Source: Promicromonospora umidemergens
GTDB taxonomy: Bacteria; Actinomycetota; Actinomycetes; Actinomycetales; Cellulomonadaceae
Reading direction: 5' to 3'
Assembly: GCF_024171995.1 (NCBI RefSeq)
Contig: NZ_JAMTCT010000010.1
Coordinates: 1-64,000, forward strand
Length of the DNA stretch: 64,000 bases
The position numbers were made by a program, and so were the translations under genes. Within the stretch, counting starts at the first letter, position 1; each line of letters starts with the position of its first letter. The notes beneath the pieces were generated by a model. The model ran no database searches, was not told the DNA's origin, and saw nothing but the letters and a program-made list of their open reading frames with translations. This document shows positions 19,028 through 29,100 of the stretch, piece after piece.

Positions 19028-19624
19028 ATGGCCGAGATCAAGCTCGCCGCTGAGTCCCGCACCGAGTTCGGCAAGGGCGCGGCCCGCCGCATCCGCCGCG
19101 ACAACAAGATCCCCGCCGTCCTGTACGGGCACGGCGACGCCCCGGTGCACGTGACCCTGCCGGGCCACGAGTCGATGCTGGCGCTGCGTCAGACCAACGT
19201 CCTGCTCAACATCGACCTGGACGGCAAGGGCCAGCTCGCCGTCGCCAAGGACGTCCAGCGCGACCCGGTCCGCAACGTCATCGAGCACATCGACCTGCAG
19301 GTCGTGACCGCCGGTGAGAAGATCACCGTCGACATCTCCGTGAACATCGTCGGCGAGTCGGCCCCTGGCACCATCCACCTCGTCGAGGAGCAGACGCTGT
19401 CGGTCGAGGCCGAGGCCACGCACCTGCCCGAGTCCGTCGACGTCTCCATCGAGGGCCTCGAGTCCGGCTCGCAGATCCTGGCGGGCGAGGTCAAGCTTCC
19501 TGCCGGTTCCGAGCTGCTCACCGACCCGTCGTACGTCGTCGTGCTCGTCACCGAGCCGCGCGGCGAGGCCGGCGACGACGAGGAGTCCGCCGCGTCGCCC
19601 GCCGAGGCGTCCTCGGAGGGCTGA
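19028..19624 (+). CDS. rplY: 50S ribosomal protein L25/general stress protein Ctc
   Basis: The 198-residue protein is the two-domain (CTC) form of L25, which binds 5S rRNA. The N-terminal domain has ESRTEFGKGAARRIRRDNKIPAVLYG (read in parts, residues 7-32) and the C-terminal TL5-like domain contains HIDLQVV and PESVDVSIEGLE. The tail is acidic and Ala/Ser-rich. ATG 19028 follows AGGAG. The 220-bp upstream gap holds no gene. A TACAGT hexamer near the previous stop would give a long 5' leader. Confidence 0.93.
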   Translation: MAEIKLAAESRTEFGKGAARRIRRDNKIPAVLYGHGDAPVHVTLPGHESMLALRQTNVLLNIDLDGKGQLAVAKDVQRDPVRNVIEHIDLQVVTAGEKITVDISVNIVGESAPGTIHLVEEQTLSVEAEATHLPESVDVSIEGLESGSQILAGEVKLPAGSELLTDPSYVVVLVTEPRGEAGDDEESAASPAEASSEG

Positions 19625-19670
19625 CCTCTCCCCGCAAGCCAGAGCGACCCGGCATGAGCCGGAGCGCACC

Positions 19671-19737
19671 GGGCCGAGGTAGAACCACAGGCGCGCGTAC
19701 GAGAGAATCGTGCGCGGCGCGGGTTCTGCCTCGGCCC
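19671..19737 (+). other. Long hairpin between rplY and pth
   Basis: GGGCCGAGGTAGAACC (19671-19686) pairs with GGTTCTGCCTCGGCCC (19722-19737), with one G-U. The intervening bases form a second GC-rich stem (near GCGCGTACGA / TCGTGCGCG). It begins 46 bp after the rplY stop. It is not followed by a U tract, so it may be a terminator or an mRNA stabiliser. Confidence 0.55.
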
Positions 19738-19817
19738 GACCTGTTTCCGCTGGTCCTGCTGCTGCGGCTGGTGCTGCTGCGGCGCCGAAGTTTCCGCTGT
19801 CGTGAAGGAGTGCTGCA

Positions 19818-20423
19818 ATGAGCGACCGGCCCTGGCTCGTCGTCGGGCTCGGCAACCCCGGCCCCAAGTACGTCGGCAACCGCCACAACGTCGGTCAGAT
19901 GGTGCTCGACCTGCTCGCCGACCGCGCCGGCGCACGCTTCTCCAAGCACCCGCGCGCTCAGGCCGTCGTCGCCGAGGTACGGCTCGGCGTGCTGCCCGGC
20001 GGAGCGCCGGGACCCCGCGTGGTCCTCGCAAAGCCGCTCACCTACATGAACGTCTCGGGCGGTCCGGTCAGCGCGCTCGCGAGGTACTACGACGTCGACG
20101 CCGACCAGGTGATCATGGTGCACGACGAGGTGGACATCCCCTTCGACACGATCAAGCTCAAGCTCGGTGGGGGCGAGGGCGGGCACAACGGGCTGCGCGA
20201 CACCACCAAGGCACTCGGGACGAAGGACTACCACCGGGTGCGGGTGGGCGTCGGCCGACCGCCGGGCCGGATGGACACCGCGGACCACGTGCTCAAGGAC
20301 TTCTCGGCCACGGAGAAGAAGGACCTGCCGATCCTGCTGGACGACGCCGCCGACGCCGTCGAGCTGCTGGTCACCGATGGGCTGCTCGCCGCCCAGGGGA
20401 AGTTCCACACGGCCAAGGCGTGA
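19818..20423 (+). CDS. pth: Peptidyl-tRNA hydrolase
   Basis: Pth cleaves peptidyl-tRNA released from stalled ribosomes and is essential. The 201-residue protein has [17 protein letters not shown] (10-26) with the catalytic His23, [20 protein letters not shown] with the assisting Asp, and [12 protein letters not shown]. The start is ATG 19818 behind GAAGGAG. The rplY-pth order is the usual actinobacterial one and is followed elsewhere by mfd, as here after an accessory insertion of about 5.7 kb. Confidence 0.95.
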   Translation: MSDRPWLVVGLGNPGPKYVGNRHNVGQMVLDLLADRAGARFSKHPRAQAVVAEVRLGVLPGGAPGPRVVLAKPLTYMNVSGGPVSALARYYDVDADQVIMVHDEVDIPFDTIKLKLGGGEGGHNGLRDTTKALGTKDYHRVRVGVGRPPGRMDTADHVLKDFSATEKKDLPILLDDAADAVELLVTDGLLAAQGKFHTAKA

Positions 20424-20502
20424 CGCTCACGGTGGCCGGGTGGGCCGAGACCCAGTTCTCGGTCCGCCCCGGCCACCGGAGCTGCTCAACCGGCGGCGCG
20501 CG

Positions 20503-22167
20503 TCAGTGCGCCTCCGCCCCCGCCCAGGTCGTCAGGTAGCTCTCCGGGCCGCGCGCGAGGTCGTCGATGACCTCCTGCCCGCCCACGAGCCGCAGGTCCT
20601 CGACGTAGTCGGGCACCAGGCCGTAGTGCGCGACGCCGTCGACGTTGACGTCCCACGTGCGCTCACCGGTGGTCTGCCGGTCGAGCACCGTCCCGCCGTC
20701 GAACGACCGGAACGGGTAGACGACGGGGCTCGCCGCGGCGTCGTCCCGGGGCGGCGGCGTGCCGCCGAACCCGTTCATGTCGAACCCGAAGCCGATACCC
20801 GCGCCGTACCGGTCGCGTACGGGCGCCGTGCGCTCGTACTCCTCCACGAACTCGTGGGCGGCGTGCCCGTAGATGGTGGCGAACCCGCCGAGGGTGTAGA
20901 GCCGGTCGAGGTACCGCTCGTCCATCCAGGAGTGCGTCGACAGGACGCCCGGGTAGTCCTCCGCCTCCAGGATGTCGAGGGTCTGGTCGGCGGCCTTCGC
21001 GCTCATGTGGTCGATCTCGACCATCATGTTGCGCTCGACCAGGCCGCGGACGGCGTAGGCGCCCAGCCCGCTCAGGCCGCGGGTGTTGCAGAGCGTCCCC
21101 GGCGGGTAGAGGGGCAGGACGGGTGGCAGGTCGTCCTCCAGCTCCGGCGGGAGCTCGCCGTTGCCCGGGTTGTTGTCGTGCGGCTGGTCAGCGGGGCAGG
21201 AGCGGGCGTCCCACCAGGTGCCGGTGGAGAGGAACTGGCCGGCGTTGATGATGGTGCCCATGGAGCCCTCGTCGAACGCCACGCCGCACAGGGCGTTGTC
21301 GAACTTGTGGCACAGGTACATCGAGCGGACGCCCAGGTCGTGGAGCTCGTCCAGACCCGCGTCGATGTCGGCCCGGGAGCAGCGCGGTAGCCGCAGGGTC
21401 TGCTTGCAACCGAACGGCTCCGAGGTCTCGACACCGAGGACGACGGCGAGCTTGCCCTCCTCGATCACCTGCCGCGCCTGGTCGCTGCTCGTCACGATGC
21501 GGAACCAGCCCTTGCCCGGCCCGCCGTGCTGCGCGTCCACGTAGGCCTGCAGGTCGTAGGTGTCCTGCGCCTGGCGGCGGATCGCCGTCATCTCGTCGCA
21601 GCTCTGGTAGGTGCCAGGGTTGATGGAGCACAGCAGGCCGTTGGTGACCAGGTCGTTCACGAGCACGCGCTGCCCGCCGCGCCAGGCCCGCTCGACCCAG
21701 CGGTAGTACATCTGCTGGTGGGTCAGCGAGTCGTGGGCGGGCCAGTCGGCGAACGTGGGCCAGCCCGTGGTGTCGTGCGTGCCGATGGGGGAGCCGTCGC
21801 GGGTCAGGTTCTCCAGCAGCGCGCCGAGCCCGTGCGGTTCGTGGGACGGGCAGTCCTGCAGCGCGGCCTCGATCCCGTGCTCCGAGAAGACCTTGCCGCA
21901 CAGCGCCGCGCCGCCCATGCCGTCCTGCATGAAGAGGTGGCTGTGCGCGTCGATGAGTCCGTACACCGTGCCGTCCGGCCGGGTACCGGTGAACGGCGTG
22001 CCCGTGGCGTTGACCTCCGACTCCGGGCTGGGGAGCGTGGGTTCGGTGAGGACCGACCCCGGCTGTGCCGGTGCGGCCGGCGCCACCAGCGCCGTCGTAC
22101 TGAGGCAGGCCACCGCCGCCACGGTCGCCAGGACCGTCGTTCGTCTGATGCGTCGCAGGCGTTGCAC
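20503..22167 (-). CDS. Secreted amidohydrolase-fold protein (M19 dipeptidase-like)
   Basis: The 554-residue protein has a classic signal peptide (RRIRRTTVLATVAAVACLST..., cleavage near residue 34). The mature part starts with LIDAHSHLF (His75 and His77 as likely metal ligands), includes VVLGVETSEPFGC, EIDHMS and LSTHSWMDERY, and has a tyrosine/acidic-rich C-terminus. This pattern fits a TIM-barrel metal hydrolase related to renal dipeptidases, but the M19 motifs are not exact, so the substrate is unknown. Several cysteines suggest disulfides. GTG 22167 follows GGGAGG. It faces the divergent MFS gene. Confidence 0.6.
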   Translation of the reverse strand: MQRLRRIRRTTVLATVAAVACLSTTALVAPAAPAQPGSVLTEPTLPSPESEVNATGTPFTGTRPDGTVYGLIDAHSHLFMQDGMGGAALCGKVFSEHGIEAALQDCPSHEPHGLGALLENLTRDGSPIGTHDTTGWPTFADWPAHDSLTHQQMYYRWVERAWRGGQRVLVNDLVTNGLLCSINPGTYQSCDEMTAIRRQAQDTYDLQAYVDAQHGGPGKGWFRIVTSSDQARQVIEEGKLAVVLGVETSEPFGCKQTLRLPRCSRADIDAGLDELHDLGVRSMYLCHKFDNALCGVAFDEGSMGTIINAGQFLSTGTWWDARSCPADQPHDNNPGNGELPPELEDDLPPVLPLYPPGTLCNTRGLSGLGAYAVRGLVERNMMVEIDHMSAKAADQTLDILEAEDYPGVLSTHSWMDERYLDRLYTLGGFATIYGHAAHEFVEEYERTAPVRDRYGAGIGFGFDMNGFGGTPPPRDDAAASPVVYPFRSFDGGTVLDRQTTGERTWDVNVDGVAHYGLVPDYVEDLRLVGGQEVIDDLARGPESYLTTWAGAEAH

Positions 22168-22378
22168 GGGACCTCCCGCTGGGCCAGGGCGCGGCCGGGA
22201 CTCCGCCGGTCGCTACGGCGTCGTTGCCGTTGCTGAGTTAGCCACAGTACAGGGCAGGTCACATAAAGGGTAGATGTCGGTCAAGTCGCCCTTGGGTGGC
22301 AATCTTGCGGCAAAGGGCCGACCTCGGCGGCGCGAGCGTCATTGACCCTCGAGCAGGTCGAGACCGCAGGGTTCCCGC

Positions 22379-23647
22379 ATGACCTTCCTGTACGGCGTCC
22401 GACAGCTGACGCCGCAGCCGCCGCCGGCACACCGACCGCTCCCGGCGCCGTACCTGGTGTGGCTCGCCGCCGCGACCGTCTCGCAGCTCGGTGACGTGGT
22501 GCTCGGCTTCGCTCTCGGCTGGGTGGCGGCAGAGCACGGTGGCGCGGCCGCCGGCCTGGTCCTGGCGGCCGGGAGCGTGCCGTCCGTGCTGCTGCTCCTG
22601 CTGGGCGGGGCCATCGCCGACCGGTTCGGCGCGCGCCGCGTGATGATCGCGGGCGACGCCGTGATGCTGCTGATGTCGGTGGCGCTGGCGCTGGCCGTCC
22701 TGCACGCGGGTACGCCGCTGTGGCTCCTGCTCGCCGCGAGCGTGCTGCGCGGGGTGGTCTCCGCGTTCTACCGCCCGTCGGCCGGCTCGATGCCCCGGCG
22801 CCTCGTCGCGGACGCGCAGCTGACCAGCGCGCTGGCACTGCGGCAAGGTGCCGGCCAGACGGTGATGCTGCTCGGCGCGCCGCTCGCCGGGATCCTCGTC
22901 GCGTCCGGTGGTCTCGGCGCGGTCGCCGTGCTCGACGCGGGCACGTTCCTCGTGGTGCTGGTCGTCCTGCTGCTCGTCCGCACCCGCTACGCGACCCCGG
23001 CGTCGGACCGGAGCGTGCCCGTGTGGCGGGCCGCACTCGACGGCGTTCGCGTCGTACGGCGCACCCCCGGCCTGGTCGCCGCGCTGACGCTGGTCGCGGG
23101 CGCCGCCGCGTTCCTCCTGCCGACCGTGTCGCTCGTGCTCCCGCTCCTGGCGCGCGAAGCGGGCTGGAGCGCGTCGGCGACCGGCGTCGTCGCCGGCGCG
23201 CAGGGCGCTGGGATCATCCTGGCCACGGTGGTCGTCGCCCGGCGAGGTGGTGCGCGGCGGCCAGGTGCGACGGCGTCGGGCGGGCTCGCCGTAGCGGCCC
23301 TGGGACAGGCGGGGCTGGTGGCCGGCGCCACGACACCCGGCGGGGCGGGGGTGGCCGTCGCCGCCGCGGCTCTCGTGGGCGTCGGGAGCGGGCTGTTCAC
23401 CGCCCACCTCGCGCCCGTGGTGCTCGGCTCTGCCCCGCGTACGCACCTCGCACGGGTGCAGGCGCTGGTCGGCCTGGTGCAGGTCCTGGCAGTGACGCTC
23501 ACCAACGCGGGGCTCGGCGCGCTCGCGAGCGCGACGTCCCCGGCGGTCGCCGGAGGCGTGTGCGCGCTGGGGCTGCTGGGCTGCGCGGCCGGCGGTGCGG
23601 TGGCCCTGCGGCGATTGACCCTCGAGCCGGTCGAGAGTGCACAGTGA
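22379..23647 (+). CDS. MFS efflux transporter
   Basis: The 422-residue protein has about twelve hydrophobic helices and the MFS loop 2-3 motif GGAIADRFGARRVMIAGD (about residues 78-95), typical of proton-driven drug exporters (MFS_3-like). The N-terminus begins in the cytosol with a Pro-rich stretch. The MerR-clamp regulator starts four bases after its stop, so regulator and pump are co-transcribed. Its substrate is not evident. Confidence 0.82.
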   Translation: MTFLYGVRQLTPQPPPAHRPLPAPYLVWLAAATVSQLGDVVLGFALGWVAAEHGGAAAGLVLAAGSVPSVLLLLLGGAIADRFGARRVMIAGDAVMLLMSVALALAVLHAGTPLWLLLAASVLRGVVSAFYRPSAGSMPRRLVADAQLTSALALRQGAGQTVMLLGAPLAGILVASGGLGAVAVLDAGTFLVVLVVLLLVRTRYATPASDRSVPVWRAALDGVRVVRRTPGLVAALTLVAGAAAFLLPTVSLVLPLLAREAGWSASATGVVAGAQGAGIILATVVVARRGGARRPGATASGGLAVAALGQAGLVAGATTPGGAGVAVAAAALVGVGSGLFTAHLAPVVLGSAPRTHLARVQALVGLVQVLAVTLTNAGLGALASATSPAVAGGVCALGLLGCAAGGAVALRRLTLEPVESAQ

Positions 23648-23651
23648 GCGC

Positions 23652-24743
23652 ATGCACGAACACCTGCGAGGTATCGGCGCAGCCGCACGGGAGAGCGGCC
23701 TGCCCGTCAGCGCCCTGCGGTTCTACGACGCAGCGGGCGTGCTCCGCCCCGCCTGGTCCGACCCGGTCACCGGCTACCGCTGGTACTCGCGCGACCAGGT
23801 GGACCAGGCCCGGCTGGTCGCACGGCTGCGCCAGGTCGAGATGCCGCTCGCCGACATCGCAGCGGTCCTCGCGAGCCGTCATCGGCCCGCCGAGGCGCTG
23901 ACCGTCCTGGAACGACACCAGCAGGGTCTCGAGGCGCGGTTCGCCGTGGCGCGGGCACAGCTGTCCGACGCTCGTGAGCTTCTCGCCGACCCGCCGGCCA
24001 CACGCTTCGAGGCGCCGGCAGCGGAGCTCGCGCGGGCGCTCGCCGCCGTCCGCTACGCCGTGGCGTCCGACCCGGGCCGGCCGGAGCTGACCGGTGTCCT
24101 GCTCGACTGCTCCGACGGAGTGCTGCGGCTGGTGGCCTGCGACCGCGCTCGGCTCGCCGTCGCGTCGGTGCCGGTCAGGCACCTCGACGGGCCGCCGGTG
24201 CGGTTCGTCGCGCCGCTGGCGGCCCTTGCGTCGCTGCCCGACGGCGGTGGTGTGCCGGACGGCGGGAGCGGCGTGCCGGACGGCGGGAGCCGGTCGATGG
24301 TGGGTGTCGAGCTGCGGATCGACCGAGCCGTGTTCCGCGGCTCCGGGGCGGAGCCGATCATCGCGGAACCGGTCGCCCCCGAGTACCCGGACTACGAGGC
24401 CCTGCTGCGGGCGAGCTGGGTTCGCGGCGCGCACCTACCGGCATCGGACCTGGTCAGCCGGGTCGTGAACGATGCGCTCGGTGTCGAGGACACCCCGGCC
24501 ACGCCCCCCGGCAGGCGGGACATCGTGGCGGTGCTGCTGCGCGACAACGGCGTCGACGTCGTCCGGCCGAGCGCGCCCGGCGCCGTCGCGTTCGACCGCT
24601 CCTACCTCCTGGAGGCGCTCGCGGCGCTGGGCGGTGGCGACGTGACGCTGGCGCTCGACGCCGCTCGTCAGGTGCTGGCCATGGCGTGCCTGGCCCGGCC
24701 GGAGGACCGCAGCCTCCTGATGCCGGTGCGGCTGAGCGCATGA
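23652..24743 (+). CDS. MerR-type regulator fused to DNA polymerase III sliding-clamp domains
   Basis: Residues 5-75 are a MerR winged helix (GIGAAARESGLPVSALRFYDAAG, GYRWYSRDQVDQARLVARLR) and 76-112 a dimerisation coiled coil. The remainder matches beta-clamp (DnaN) domains 2 and 3. Around 127-172 runs LARALAAVRYAV, PELTGVLL and RLVACDRARLAV; YPDYEALL follows at 246-253 and FDRSYLLEAL at 314-323. The end is SLLMPVR (354-360), the DnaN C-terminal strand. Domain 1 of the clamp is missing. A VPDGGSG-type tandem insert lies at 196-212. It may be a dimeric regulator using the clamp fold for ligand binding or assembly. It is coupled to the upstream MFS pump, its probable target. Confidence 0.8.
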   Translation: MHEHLRGIGAAARESGLPVSALRFYDAAGVLRPAWSDPVTGYRWYSRDQVDQARLVARLRQVEMPLADIAAVLASRHRPAEALTVLERHQQGLEARFAVARAQLSDARELLADPPATRFEAPAAELARALAAVRYAVASDPGRPELTGVLLDCSDGVLRLVACDRARLAVASVPVRHLDGPPVRFVAPLAALASLPDGGGVPDGGSGVPDGGSRSMVGVELRIDRAVFRGSGAEPIIAEPVAPEYPDYEALLRASWVRGAHLPASDLVSRVVNDALGVEDTPATPPGRRDIVAVLLRDNGVDVVRPSAPGAVAFDRSYLLEALAALGGGDVTLALDAARQVLAMACLARPEDRSLLMPVRLSA

Positions 24744-24843
24744 GGGGCGCACGCTCCGACGGTCGGGTGCCGAACGTAGGCCTGGTCGCATGATCGAGCC
24801 CTTGAGAGCGATCAAGCGTACGTTCGACATCAACGGACGGGCG

Positions 24844-25944
24844 TCAGCCGGCCGAACCAGTGAGCCGGCGCGGCGGCGCGAACAACCAGCGCGCGCCGAT
24901 CCGGGGTGCCAGGGCCCCCAGCCCCAGCCCGACGGCGATCGCCACCAGCCAGAGCACCACCGGCAGCCACTGCGACTGCGGTGCCGGGATCCACACGGCG
25001 TTCCGCCAGAGCACCGAGAGCAGCGCGAGGACCACCGACGTGTGGGTGACGAACACCGGCAGGGTCCGCGCGCCGATCCACTCCAACCCGAGCGACCTGG
25101 GCAGATACCGCGTGCCGGGGACCCGGGAGGCCAGCACGCTCACCGCGACCCCTGCCGGTACCCCCGCGACGTTGGCCAGCAGGTAGACCCCAGGGACGTC
25201 GGCGAGACCGAGCTCGCGCACCGCTATCTGGATGCCGAGCCAGACGGCGACGGCAGCCACCGCCCAGAGCCAGGTGACTCGCTCGGCGAACCGTTCGACC
25301 AGCGGCCGCAGGTGCAGCCCGGCCAGGAAGAACACCACGAACTGTGCGGTACCCCGCCAGGCGATGGTCTCCGGCTCCCAGCCGGCCAGCGCCCAGCCGC
25401 TCACCGCGGCGGCGACCACGAGCTGCACCGGCGCAGGGACCCGGCGCAGCATCCGCGCGATCACGAAGAACGCCGCCAACGTCCAGAGGAACCACAGCTC
25501 GGAGCGGGGGATCAGCACCGACCAGGCGAGGTCGTGCGCCAAGGTCCCCCAGTCGGCGTCGGCCACCTGGTAGTAGCCGGTGAGCAGGCGGACCACCAGC
25601 GAGATCGGCTCCCAGAGCACGAAGACCCAGGCGAAGAAGAGCAGCTTGCCGCGCACCAGGCGAGACCACGGCGCCGCCACCCACTTGGTCGCGAACATCC
25701 CGGAGATCGCGAAGAACAGCGGCATGCGCAGGCTGCGCAGGGTCTCGTTGATCTCGCGCAGCACGCCCACCTCGTAGCCGGTGGACCAGGTCCAGTTGGT
25801 CGCGTGGTAGAGCACGACGAGGCTGATCGCGAGCCCGCGGGCGGCGTCCGGCCAGGCGAGGCGCACGGCAGCGTGCTGCCCGACGGCGTCGTGACCGCGA
25901 CCCGGCACGCCTGCGTGCCGCGGGGACTCGGATGGGGTGAACAT
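24844..25944 (-). CDS. Acyltransferase 3 family membrane protein
   Basis: The 366-residue protein has about ten transmembrane helices. Its N-terminal WPDAARGLAISLVVLYHA carries the family Arg and His used for acyl transfer, followed by RMPLFFAISGMF. Family members O-acetylate cell-surface sugars, lipids or antibiotics. ATG 25944 is chosen because the homology starts soon after it; an open frame continues upstream through a 12-bp repeat array and is not thought to be coding. The gene is divergent from mfd. The 100-bp gap after it holds nothing recognisable. Confidence 0.8.
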   Translation of the reverse strand: MFTPSESPRHAGVPGRGHDAVGQHAAVRLAWPDAARGLAISLVVLYHATNWTWSTGYEVGVLREINETLRSLRMPLFFAISGMFATKWVAAPWSRLVRGKLLFFAWVFVLWEPISLVVRLLTGYYQVADADWGTLAHDLAWSVLIPRSELWFLWTLAAFFVIARMLRRVPAPVQLVVAAAVSGWALAGWEPETIAWRGTAQFVVFFLAGLHLRPLVERFAERVTWLWAVAAVAVWLGIQIAVRELGLADVPGVYLLANVAGVPAGVAVSVLASRVPGTRYLPRSLGLEWIGARTLPVFVTHTSVVLALLSVLWRNAVWIPAPQSQWLPVVLWLVAIAVGLGLGALAPRIGARWLFAPPRRLTGSAG

Positions 25945-25955
25945 CGCCGGCAATC

Positions 25956-26003
25956 GTACGTGCCCGGGTACGTGCCCGGGTACGTACCCAGGTACGTGCC
26001 GAG
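25956..26003. repeat. Four tandem 12-bp repeats in the acyltransferase-mfd divergent region
   Basis: Units GTACGTGCCCGG, GTACGTGCCCGG, GTACGTACCCAG and GTACGTGCCGAG follow one another without gaps, starting 12 bp upstream of the acyltransferase start. Units 2-3 create the 12-bp palindrome GGGTACGTACCC (25978-25989). A TAGCCT hexamer (26046-26051) downstream could be the mfd -10. Confidence 0.85.
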
Positions 26004-26137
26004 CGCGACAGAGGGCGGCGGAGGGCCGCTGTCGGTGGCCGGGAGTAGCCTGGGACCAGCCCCTCACTCCATGCCTGTACCCGGGTCGTGCTCGTGGTGG
26101 GCCCGTCGTCGTGCGCATCGAAGGACTTAGAGCTCCC

Positions 26138-29100
26138 ATGAATCTCACCGGCCTGCTTCCCACTCTCCTCCGCGATCCTGGCGCGTCCGCCGCCGTCGAG
26201 CACGTGCGCGCTCGCGGCTTCGTGGACGTGGTGGGTCCGGCCGGCGTGCGGCCGCCGCTCCTGGCGGCCGCGGCGGAGCAGCGCCCGCTCGTCGTGGTGA
26301 CGGCAACGGGCCGGGAGGCCGACGAGCTGGCTGCCAGCCTGCGCAACTATCTCCCGGAGGGCCGGGCGGACGACGTCGCGGTGCTTCCCGCCTGGGAGAC
26401 CCTGCCGCACGAGCGGCTCAGCCCGCGAGCCGACACCGTGGCCAAGCGGATCGCGGTGTTCCGCAGGCTCGCCCATCCGGCCGAGGGGCACGGCCAGGAC
26501 GGCCCGGTCCGGCTGCTGGTGATGCCGGTCCGTGCGCTGCTGCAGCCCGTCGTCGAGGGCCTGGGAGAGCTTGAGCCGGTCCAGCTGGACATCGGCACCA
26601 CAGCCGACCTGACCGACGTCGCGGAGCGGCTCACGGCCGCTGCCTACATCCGCGTCGACATGGTCGAGCGGCGGGGGGAGTACGCCGTCCGCGGCGGCAT
26701 CCTCGACGTCTTCCCGCCAACGGAGGACCACCCGCTGCGGTGCGAGTTCTGGGGCGACGAGGTCACGGAGATCCGCTGGTTCGCGGTCGCCGACCAGCGC
26801 AGCCTCGAGCTCGCCGAGCGCGGGCTCTGGGCACCGCCGTGCCGCGAGATCCTGCTCGACGACGCGGTCCGGGCACGCGCGGCGGAGCTCGTGGAGAGCC
26901 TGCCCGGTGCGGTCGAGATGCTCGACAAGCTCGCTGCGGGCGTCGCGGTCGAGGGCATGGAGTCGCTCGCCCCGGTGCTGGTGGAGCGCATGATTCCCGT
27001 CCTGGAGCTCGTGGCGGACGACGCGCTGCTCGTGGTGAACGAACCGGAGCGCGTGCGGCGTCGTGCGCACGACCTCGTGGCGACCACCGAGGAGTTCCTG
27101 GCCGCCGCCTGGACCGGTGCGGTGGCCGGCGGCGCGGCGCCGATCGATGTGTCCGCCGCGTCCTTCGCGACGTTCTCCGAGGTACGCGAGGTCGCGGCCC
27201 GCCGTGGCCTCGGCTGGTGGACCCTCTCGGCGTTCACGCAGGACACCGAGCTGGAGTCGCTGGTCGACTCCTCGACCGGCTCGACGAGCGGGTCGGAGAC
27301 GGTGCTCACCGTCAGCGCGCGGGATGTCGAGTCCTACCGCGGCGACCTCGCGCGGGCGCTGGACGACGTGCACGGGCTGCAGGTCGCGAGCTGGCGGCTG
27401 GTGCTGACCACCGAGGGCCACGGCCCGGCGAAGCGCATGACGGAACAGCTCTCGGCGGCCGGAACCGCCGCCCGGCTCGCGATATCGCTCGAGGAGGAGC
27501 CGGAGCCCGGCGTCGTGCACGTCGTCGCGGGCGGCGTCGGCAAGGGCTTCGTGGCGCCCGACCTGCAGCTCGCTGTCTTCTCTGAGCAGGACCTGACCGG
27601 ACGGGCCGGCTCCGGCACGCGCGACATGCGCAAGATGCCCAGCCGGCGGCGGAACGTCGTGGACCCTCTCCAGCTCAAGGCCGACGACTTCGTCGTGCAC
27701 GAGCAGCACGGCGTCGGCAGGTTCGTCGAGATGGCGCAGCGCACCATGGGCACCGGCGGCAACCGGGCCACGCGCGAGTACCTCGTCATCGAGTACGCCA
27801 GCAGCAAGCGGGGCCAGCCGGGCGACCGGCTGTTCGTGCCCACCGACCAGCTGGACCAGGTCACCAAGTACACCGGTGGGGAGTCGCCGTCGCTGTCCAA
27901 GATGGGCGGCGCCGACTGGAAGAACACCAAGGCGAAGGCCCGCAAGCACGTCAAGGAGATCGCGAGCGAGCTGATCCGGCTCTACAGCGCGCGGATGGCG
28001 ACCCAGGGCCATGCCTTCGGCCCCGACACCCCGTGGCAGCGCGAGCTGGAGGACGCCTTCGCGTACGTCGAGACGCCGGACCAGCTGGCGACCATCGACG
28101 AGGTCAAGGCCGACATGGAGAAGTCCGTGCCGATGGACCGCCTGGTGTGCGGCGACGTCGGGTACGGCAAGACCGAGATCGCCATCCGGGCCGCGTTCAA
28201 GGCGGTGCAGGACGGCAAGCAGGTCGCCATCCTGGTCCCCACGACGCTCCTGGTGCAGCAGCACTTCGATACCTTCTCCGAGCGCTACTCCGGGTTCCCC
28301 GTCAACGTGCGGGCGCTGAGCCGCTTCCAGTCGGCCAAGGAGTCGGAGGAGACTCTCGTCGGTCTCAGGGACGGCAGCGTCGACATCGTCATCGGCACCC
28401 ACCGCATCATCACCGGCTCGGTCGGGTTCAAGGACCTTGGCCTGGTGGTGATCGACGAGGAGCAGCGCTTCGGCGTCGAGCACAAGGAGACGCTCAAGCA
28501 GCTCCGCACCAACGTGGACGTCCTGTCCATGTCCGCCACCCCGATCCCGCGCACGCTCGAGATGGCCGTGACGGGCATCCGCGAGATGTCCACGCTGGCC
28601 ACGCCCCCGGAGGAGCGGCACCCCGTGCTCACCTACGTTGGCGCGTTCGAGGAGAAGCAGATCACCGCCGCCCTGCGGCGCGAGCTGCTGCGCGAGGGGC
28701 AGGTCTTCTACGTGCACAACAAGGTGGAGACCATCCAGCGCACCGCCTCCCGGCTGCAGGAGCTGGTCCCCGAGGCCCGCATCGGCATCGCCCACGGCAA
28801 GATGAACGAGCACCAGCTGGACCAGGTCATCCGCGGCTTCTGGGAGAAGGAGCTCGACGTCCTGGTGTGCACCACGATCATCGAGACCGGCCTGGACATC
28901 TCCAACGCCAACACCCTGATCCTGGAGCGCTCCGACATGCTGGGCCTGTCCCAGCTGCACCAGCTCCGCGGGCGCGTCGGACGCGGGCGCGAGCGCGCGT
29001 ACGCCTACTTCCTCTACCCGCCGGAGAAGCCGCTCACCGAGACGGCGCACGACCGGCTCGCCACCATGGCCGCCCACACCGACCTCGGCGCGGGCATACA

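Noticed and set aside
24241-24294. 21-bp near-tandem repeats inside the MerR-clamp gene as a possible frameshift hotspot
   Set aside because: The period is a multiple of three and encodes a flexible VPDGGSG-type insert; the frame is intact on both sides.
25956-26003. 12-bp tandem repeats considered as a CRISPR array
   Set aside because: Units are contiguous with no spacers and far too short; no cas genes are present.
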